A stretch of 64,000 nucleotides of DNA from Puccinia triticina (lineage: Eukaryota; Basidiomycota; Pucciniomycetes; Pucciniales; Pucciniaceae), in NCBI RefSeq assembly GCF_026914185.1, contig NC_070566.1:5146001-5210000 (forward strand), in the 5' to 3' direction. Below, one piece after another: positions 57,168 through 64,000 of the stretch. The position numbers were made by a program, and so were the translations under genes. Every line of letters starts with the position of its first letter. The first letter of the stretch is position 1. The notes beneath the pieces were generated by a model. That model was not told the DNA's origin and did not search any database. It saw nothing but the letters and a program-made list of their open reading frames with translations.

Positions 57168-60100
57168 CGCCCTCATGAAATCAATTGAGAATGGCGTTGA
57201 ACCCAAAGGCCAACGCGTAATTCTGCCTGATCCGGCCTATTTTCATCAATTCTACGTGGCCGAACGTTGTTGCAGGAACTTGTTGTCAACATTTATGCAT
57301 GCGTTGAAGGCTCTCGCCTACACTTCATTGTCAAGAATCAATTACGCCTGAAGGCCAGTCAGTACAGCACCCTCATGAAATCAATTGAGAATGGTGTTGG
57401 ACCCAAAGGCCAACGCGTAATTCTGCCTTCAAGATTCATTGGTAGTCCCCAGGCAATGGGAAAACTCTACCAGGACGCCATGGCCATTGTCCAAAAGTTT
57501 GGACCCCCATCCTTGTTCATTACTATGACCGCTAACCCCAAATGGAAAGATATCCTTGACGAAATCGGCAAGGAGGCTTCATCTGCTGATCACCCAACTA
57601 TTGTCTTGCGCGTTTTTTGGCTCAAGGTTAAAGCCCTGATGGCAGAGCTAATTGAAAACGTGCGGCTTGGCCGAGTTATCACATGGGTGTCTGTCATAGA
57701 ATTTCAAAAACACGGGCTTCCACACCTCCACCTCATGGTAACAATCAATGAAGCCAATCGTCCAGATACGCCAGACAAAATAGACTTGATTTTTTGCGCA
57801 GAAATCCCTGACCCATTAAAAGAACCCAGAATTCATGACATTGTCTCTTGATTGATGTTCCACGGTCCTTGCAAAGGCCGACCCTGTTGGAAAAAGGGAG
57901 ACAAAGGTTGCTGTTCAGGTTATCCCAAGCCTTTCTCCCCTAGAACAATCAAGATAACCGGTGCTTATCCTGTCTACCATTGCCACAACACCGGAAGAGT
58001 TATCCATAAAAATAAGACAACTTTTGACAACTGGTCTGTTGTCCCTTATAATTGGTATTTAAGCTTGATGTTCAACTACCCGGCCCATCCTCACCCCTAC
58101 ACCTAATTACCAGACAGCTTGTAACCTTTTGGGCCTACTCGTCAACAATACACTGTACAACAAGGCAATAAAGGAAGTGTCTACTTACAGATTGGGCAAC
58201 AAGCTCCGGCATTTCTTTGTGTTAATCCTTGTAATGTCTCCACCTTCCAATCCATCAGTCCTGTACCAAAATAAATGGGAAGCTATGACAGAAAATCTCA
58301 TGCAAAAAGATTGCAGAGATCGGAACAGTATTCTTTTAAGTCCTGTCCGAAGACTTATTTTTGGTTTATTCAAACTTTGAGAGGTTCTTGAGGAAATGAA
58401 TTTGTCTCTCACCTGCGCTGGTATCTTTATTTCAAAGGACAACACGAGGAAAATGAAGCAATTCGCCGTGCGGCCCAGGGAACACAAGTCATTGGCTAGT
58501 ATTGCAATTAGACTAGACAAGGCCAAATCAGGCTTCAACCCTGAACAACAACGGTTCTTTTTGAGGGTCATGGGAGCGCTTGACGCATGTGAATCACAGT
58601 CATTTTACTTGGACGGACCTGGGGGGACGGGAAAGACTTTCTTGCTAAACTCCATTTTCGACCTTTGTAAGTCAACAAATAAGAAAACAGTTGTGGTTGC
58701 GTCTTCCGGAGTGGCCACGCTTCTGCTTAAAGGCGGCCAGACTGCGCATTCAGCATTCAGCATACCAATAGAGCTTAGCCCCAAAATTGAGTGCAACTTT
58801 GAACCCCAACACAAACTTGGAATCAAACTAGCCAAAGTCAACCTAATTATTTGGGACAAAATCGTTACTATTCACAAGTTTGCTATTGAGGCTGTCAATT
58901 GCTCCCTTCAAAAATCTTGTAACTCTACAAAACCATTTGGGGGGAAACTCATGATTTTTTCAGGCGATTTCCGACAGATTTAATTACCTGTGGTCAAATT
59001 TGATGATTTCCCGGCCTTTTTTCACACCACCTTGAAATCTTCTTTGCTTTGGGAACAGATTGAGACATTCAACCTAACCCAAAACATGAGAATTGTCAGC
59101 CGGCTACGCAGCGCAAGCCAGCGTAACAATTATACAAATGATTATAAATAATATTTCACATTTTTTGTGACAGATATCTAGTTAATCTGTCACATACTAT
59201 ATAAATATATGATAAATACTTAAAAATATAATGTACATATAGTTCAAGAGTAATATTTATCTTTAAACTATTGAATATGAGTAAAATATACTCTGTGTGA
59301 ATAATAAACTACGCACGGGTGCGCGAGTTACACCTGTCAAAGATACTCCCGTGACAGGTGTTAATGTCCGGTAACTTTGGGAAATAAGAGATCTTTCCTC
59401 AATAGGATCTTCTTGAACTACGACCCCATCCAAGTTCAAGCGCAACAAACCGATTGACATCAATAATTGACTGCCCCATTTGAGCTTGCAAATAATAAAC
59501 CGACAGATATCGACCTCCCCATTGAAATATCTAGAGATACCCCAACAAAGTAGTCACCAAGGAGGACAAAAACATTATTTAAAGAGGTAGGTCTGTCCTC
59601 TTTTTCGTCCTTCTCAGCTTCAGACAACCCAACAAATATCTAACTACTCTTTTGACTCAAAACATTATCAGATTTAGATCGATCAAGTCATTACATCTTC
59701 ACCGTCTATAGCCTGTCTCAATTCCGAGTGCGATCCGATATCAAGAAGGTTCTTTACTAGTAAGTAATTACCCTTCTCTTATTTATCGCACTTCTCTTAT
59801 TATCTTCCTGGGATTCAACCACACCTGCATCGCAGGCCCCAGTGTATTCAGAGGGATCCAAACCACACCCGCTACGTCGGGCCCCTCGTTTTATTCTTTA
59901 TATTTATTTCTTTGAAATAACTACCCAACACCCTTCCAATCTACATTTATTATCCTTCATCACCCGGTGTAGCTAGAGGAGCGTAGCTCTTGGCATCACC
60001 AAGGCTGACAAGAATTATCACCAGAGAAGAAGGATCAGAAGAGGCGCAACAGAAATTGGAGTTTGCATTTTCTCTTCTCCACATGGGACAAGGCACAGGC

Positions 60101-60965
60101 CAAACAGAAGACTATCACATAGTGGAAATGCCAGAGGTCTCACAATACTCAACCCTGAGTGAAGACAATGGAAACAAAAATCTCATTGATTTTGTCTACT
60201 TGGACTTGACAACACCGCCTCTAAATAACTTATCCCGCGATGCACTCTACCTTTCAGAACAATGTATTCTGGCTCCGCTTAGTTCAGACGTCCGGAAGCT
60301 GAATACCAACATAATGAACCATTTAACAACCAATCTGGTCAAATGCCTGTCAATTGACTATCCCTACCCTGAAGGAGTTGACAGTCTCCCAGAAGAAGTT
60401 CTCAACAAGCTTAGTGTTCCAAATTTTCCCCTCCATCTCCTGCAATTAAGGGTTGGCATGCCCATCATGGTTATTAGGAACATGGACATTGCTAAAGGTC
60501 TTTGCAATGGAAGTCAAATGATCTTAACGAGGATAGGCCAAGGATTGATTGATGGAACTCTCATGTCTGGGCCTTTTGCAGGAAAATCACACACATTGCC
60601 AAAGATAAAACTACATCACGCTGGAAGCAAAATTTTTGGCTTGAGCTTCTACTGTTCCCAGTTCCCTATTACGCCCGCCTACGCCATGTCAATTAACAAA
60701 TCCCAAGGCCAAAATATCAAACGTGTGGGAGTAATGCTAAAGAACTCTTGTTTTGCCCCTGGTCAACTCTATGTTGCTCTTTCAAGAGTCACCAAGAAAC
60801 GAAACCTTTTGATCACAAAGGTTGACAAGAACCCGGGTTTGGTTAATGTTGTGCATAATTCAATTTTTGGTATGTTCTCTTTTTGTTCTTCATCAAATTT
60901 TGTGGGTTCCACTGACAAATCATTGCATCACAGGTGAAGTCCGGGAGCAAGAAGTATATTCTTAA
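57168..60965 (+). pseudogene. Helitron Rep and Pif1-like helicase, C-terminal part (broken)
   Basis: After a tandem duplication of about 197 bp (57168-57370), the frame encodes LPSRFIGSPQ..., YQDAMAIVQKFGPPSLFIT and VIEFQKHGLPHLHLMV. The last holds the HUH motif of the Rep nuclease. An in-frame TGA follows at 57849, then FHGPCKGRPC. A deletion near 58106 seems to remove the region that normally holds the Rep tyrosines. The helicase has Walker A GPGGTGKT, but Walker B is WDKI instead of WDE. In-frame stops are at 58378 and 58981. A solo LTR (59094-60010) splits the helicase. It ends through a 64-bp intron (60870-60933) at TAA 60965. C-terminal motifs INKSQGQ and YVALSRV are intact. Confidence 0.85.
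59094..60010. mobile_element. Solo LTR (family C), 917 bp, target duplication AGAAT
   Basis: TGTCAGCC...GGCTGACA perfect inverted ends. AGAAT flanks both sides (59089-59093 and 60011-60015). The Helitron helicase reads in frame across the site when the LTR and one duplicate are ignored (NMRI, then ITREEG). Confidence 0.9.
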
Positions 60966-61984
60966 GCTCCGTCGGCAGACTTCAAGATGGAGGAAACACA
61001 CAGTAACAATAACCGAGCTCTTGTTAGGATACAATCACTGATGGTTTTAAAGAGAAATAGAAGTAGCACTATGCCAAATATTAACATTTCACGTTTCAAG
61101 GGATTTGACGTCATCCGGAAGAGTGACGGATTGACTTGCAAGTTTACAATCTTTTTTGCAGTTCTTTTCAATTTCCGTTATGTATCCGATGCCCCCTCAA
61201 ATCAAGTTTTGATGTTATAGGTCAATATGTAATGCAGAATCAGTCATCCTCCACATTGCCTGCCCACTCAAGGATCAGGGAGTCCTAGATAGGATGTATT
61301 TATGACAATGATTTATGTTGTTATCTCTGGCTGCTCTCATTGTCTTGCCTATTAAATTTCACACATGTTTTACCTTCTTACGCATAAAGGAGAGACTGAA
61401 ACATCTTGGATGTCAACTTTGACTTATCACCAACACTAGATGACAAAAAATACATGCTAAGGAAATTTTTTGTCCAAGATAACAAGCGTCACAGATATCT
61501 GTTTGATCACAAGACCCTCCCTATTCTTGCAGCTGTGACACCACAAAACATCAAGGATTTCTCCCAAAGCAGGCTTGCAGCTATAACATATTGTAGACAG
61601 CCAATTACAAAATTAATAGTCATAGATGTCCAAATCAGGTGAAAGCGTTGATCTTGCAAGCTGGATATCAGCAAAATTTACATTTGCGCTGCAAACCTAA
61701 TGGGTGAGGTCCAAGTCAGTATCTGTGGTGCAAGAATCTCCAACCAAAGGTTTTACTGCTCACCTTGATGACCATGCGACCACAGGAAGAAGCCCAGCTG
61801 TTGAGAACACCCTTGTAGAATATCTTACTTCCTACATACAACGTTGTATCCTCAGGCACCTTACAAAACTTCCAGCCCAACAGGTATCACACGCGCATTG
61901 CTCCGCCAAACCGGGCCTATGTATTGAAGCGTTAGCGCTTAATTATCAAAGTATCATGTTCCTGAGATGATTAGAAAAGCATAC
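60966..61984. other. Helitron 3' flank, unassigned
   Basis: A 3' Helitron end (CTRR after a hairpin) was looked for but not identified. A short plus-strand frame at 61406-61642 has no supporting features. Confidence 0.35.
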
Positions 61985-62392
61985 CTCTGCCAAATGTTCA
62001 ACCGTGATATCAATAAGGTCATCTTTGGTACCACTTGCTATTTCAAGAACACAAACTTTCTTGATTACTCCAACTCCGGAAAACCTGACTTGCTGATACT
62101 CAGCATAGTGCTTTCCTAAATTGCTCAGGCGTTGATCCCCTGGAATCCATGTAAACCTTGGCACACCCAACAAGTCTATCCCAGTAATTTGACCCTCCAG
62201 AGAATACAATCTTCCCTTTTTGAGTTGAGTGTCAGAATTGTATGAGGTCTTCAAAAGCACAGGAAGAACACTTTGCCTGGCGTTCCACATGCTGTGGTGG
62301 TTTAAATAGGCAAGCGTGGTAGAATGTCCACTCGAGGATAGCGCGGGCGGGAATGCACAGAGAGGCTCAGGCAGAGGGCATTCTGGTGACAT
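61985..62392 (-). CDS. Partial unrecognised gene, first exon, 136 codons
   Basis: Minus-strand ATG at 62392; open for 136 codons to a GTATGC donor at 61984. The product includes WNARQSVLPVLLKT, KKGRLYSLEGQITGIDL, and RFSGVGVIKKVCVLEIASG, ending VEHLAE. Downstream exons were not found, so it is either partial or decayed. Its ending (…IVEH/VSHT-like) loosely recalls the first exon of the pseudogene at 25835 (VIVSHTN), suggesting the same family; this is a weak inference. Confidence 0.4.
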
Positions 62393-62574
62393 AAGCACTG
62401 AGGATGATGCCAGAAAAGCATGCTAGGACAGATTACGGAAATTCACGCGCGGGCCAGAATGCACAGATTGCGGATCACAGATTTCAGATCAGGTATTTGG
62501 ATTGGAGCGGAAAAAGACAGGGCTGGACTGCGGCGGACTACACACGTGAACTGGTAGCAGCGGCCCGTCAGCGG

Positions 62575-63503
62575 TGTAAGACTCAAAAGTGTTCCTGAGA
62601 AACTTTAGCTGAATGGAGAAGGGGATGATGGAGGTGCAACATCTGCCCTTCTATACTATCAGATAGCAAGACCCACCAAGGTAAGCTTGGCAAGTTTTAA
62701 TGAAGTGATGGGGTTGATTGGTTCAAGATGAGCTTGTTGATGACACTGAATGAATTGTTGTTATTGTTAATGTACGGGTTGTTATGTATGTAGGTTGTTA
62801 AATATATGTAAGACTGTAAATGTAAATGTTGGGGTGACTGTAATTGGTGAGTAATGAACTGAGGAGCTGACAACTGGGGAGGAGAGAGCTCCTTATATAG
62901 ACAAAAGTGGAGCCCAAGAGGGCTTTTGGGTTAAGGTTTCAACTAATCTAGACAACAGTGTGAGGAATTTTAGCTGGTGGGGGTAGATACAAATGATGTC
63001 ATAACATGTCAAGAGTACATAAATGATGTCAGAAGAATGCAGTAGGGCCGCATGAAGGCTGCGTAAAGTGACAGTAGACTGCATGATTTGACAGGTGGAT
63101 GCAGGGGGGTGCATAAATGAAGTCTGAGGCTGCAGAGTCAGTGCGTGATGACATCATAATATGGAAATAGAAGAGTACTTGATAATATGTAATGACTGTA
63201 GTCTGATGGGGAGATGTATGTTTGTATCCTGTGATGTGTATAAGCATAATGCTGTGATCCTTGACTTGAGGCTTGTGACAGGCTGGTGACTGGGTATGTT
63301 GAATGTGTGATGGGTGTCCAGTGTCCAAAGAAGTGTAGGTTCCAATCCAGTGGGGTTCAGGTGATCCTTCCAGTGGTGACTAGAAGTAACATTGGCCGTA
63401 GAATCCATTTCTGAGGTCTGTTTGATGTTATGTTGAGGCGTATTACAAGTAAATGTATGTATGAGAAAAAACTTTTGATTTTTTCACTTTTCCGTCTACC
63501 ACA
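62575..63503 (-). repeat. LTR family B, complete, 929 bp, 3' LTR of an element running right
   Basis: In minus orientation it starts TGTGGTAGACGG and ends GAGTCTTACA. Just upstream in that sense (63504-63515) is a GGGGGAGGA polypurine-like tract, so this is a 3' LTR. Related copies are at 929, 1563 and 28687. Confidence 0.7.
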
Positions 63504-64000
63504 TCCTCCCCCAACTCATTGTCTGTCCCCAGACAATTCCACCGGAAAAGTGCTGTATATTGACTTCTGTAAGCTTGAGGGTTGAGTTTTTACTGGGTGA
63601 CATGAGGAATCCTTGGGAAATCAGCTGTCAGATGTCTTCTGGGTGAGGTGACTGAGAGGCTGAGTGGGGTGAGTATTGGCCAAAAAATTGATTTTTGTCA
63701 TTTTTCTGACTTTTCTTGAAGGGAAATTTTTGAAGTTTCTGGGATTCAAAGTGCTGAGCGCAGTCTGCAGTCCGCAGTTGCGCAGTTGCGCAGTGGTGCT
63801 GTGTTATGAGCCACGCCCGCACGCCATAGCCGTCTCAAGGACATGTCACCAGTTGTACATACATGTCACAGCTCCCTTCCATAAGGGGGAGCCGGGGGGA
63901 GATCCTCAAACTCTCCCCATCCAGCAATTCACTATTTACTTGAAGACTCAGCGCTGAAGAGACAGAACCACCCCCTCCCCCACAGACAGACCCTTACATA
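63504..64000 (-). other. Probable 3' internal end of an LTR element, cut by the window
   Basis: The sequence after the LTR includes a purine tract and 'gtctgggga' typical of the region before a 3' LTR. No coding domain is recognisable within the roughly 500 bp available. Confidence 0.4.

Larger units (their letters stand above)
27850..60965 (+). mobile_element. Decayed Helitron split by nested insertions
   Basis: Helitron coding parts occur in order and on one strand: N-terminal zinc-finger region (27850-28066), N-terminal domain (28602-28686 and 29828-30636), then Rep and helicase (57168-60965). The break at 30636 is explained by the Copia insertion: AAGGC precedes the Copia 5' LTR and follows its 3' LTR. 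The sequence after it (CAGTCAGTACAGC) is the Helitron sequence found intact at 57354. The element termini (TC and CTRR with hairpin) were not identified. Confidence 0.75.

Overview
This window looks like nuclear DNA of a plant-pathogenic basidiomycete, most likely a rust fungus (Pucciniales, Puccinia-like). The reasons are short GT-AG introns of about 55-85 bp with CTGAC/CTAAC-like branch points, a Plavaka (CACTA-related) transposase, a Helitron, chromoviral Gypsy, Copia and LINE remains packed inside one another, and small secreted-type proteins of unknown family. Organism assignment is inference; no species marker is present. All gene models were spliced by eye from reading frame and splice signals.

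Region 1 (1-2106) holds a three-exon gene for a 125-residue secreted, six-cysteine protein (38-548), followed by two partial long terminal repeats of one LTR family.

Region 2 (2107-24136) is the main discovery. It is a 22,030-bp DNA transposon bounded by perfect 38-bp terminal inverted repeats beginning CACCAGGGAGG and by a 3-bp target duplication (ATC). It carries a 1053-codon Plavaka transposase (9055-12438) and several other genes. These are a complete SNF2-family ATPase (3251-5684), two diverged paralogues of an unrecognised family (5846-6967 minus, 12829-14534 plus), a small minus-strand gene (8049-8448), an unrecognised 772-residue protein (16073-18588), and a secreted-type gene. The secreted-type gene's start codon has been split by a solo LTR (20019-20988, target duplication AAGAC). 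Five 38-bp near-perfect palindromes (TGTCCACC...GTTCGGCCGAAC...GGTGGACA) plus one degenerate copy lie inside the element. Base changes in one arm are often matched in the other.

Region 3 (24140-27849) has a tRNA-like gene with two possible anticodon arms, and a decayed gene ending in an AT-hook.

Region 4 (27850-60965) is one decayed Helitron (zinc-finger N-terminus, HUH Rep, Pif1-like helicase) blown apart by nested insertions. A solo LTR sits at 28687-29827. A Copia element (30637-40057, target duplication AAGGC) itself contains a TA-flanked DNA transposon inside its 5' LTR and a LINE holding a 477-bp MITE. Beyond the Copia come a chromoviral Gypsy (40304-50483), a foldback element with an 8-bp target duplication (50896-51640), a duplicated copy of the Copia 3' end, further LTR and inverted-repeat elements, and a second solo LTR (59094-60010, target duplication AGAAT). 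The target duplications give a consistent order of insertion.

Region 5 (60966-64000) has a partial unrecognised minus-strand gene and the 3' LTR of another LTR element running off the window.
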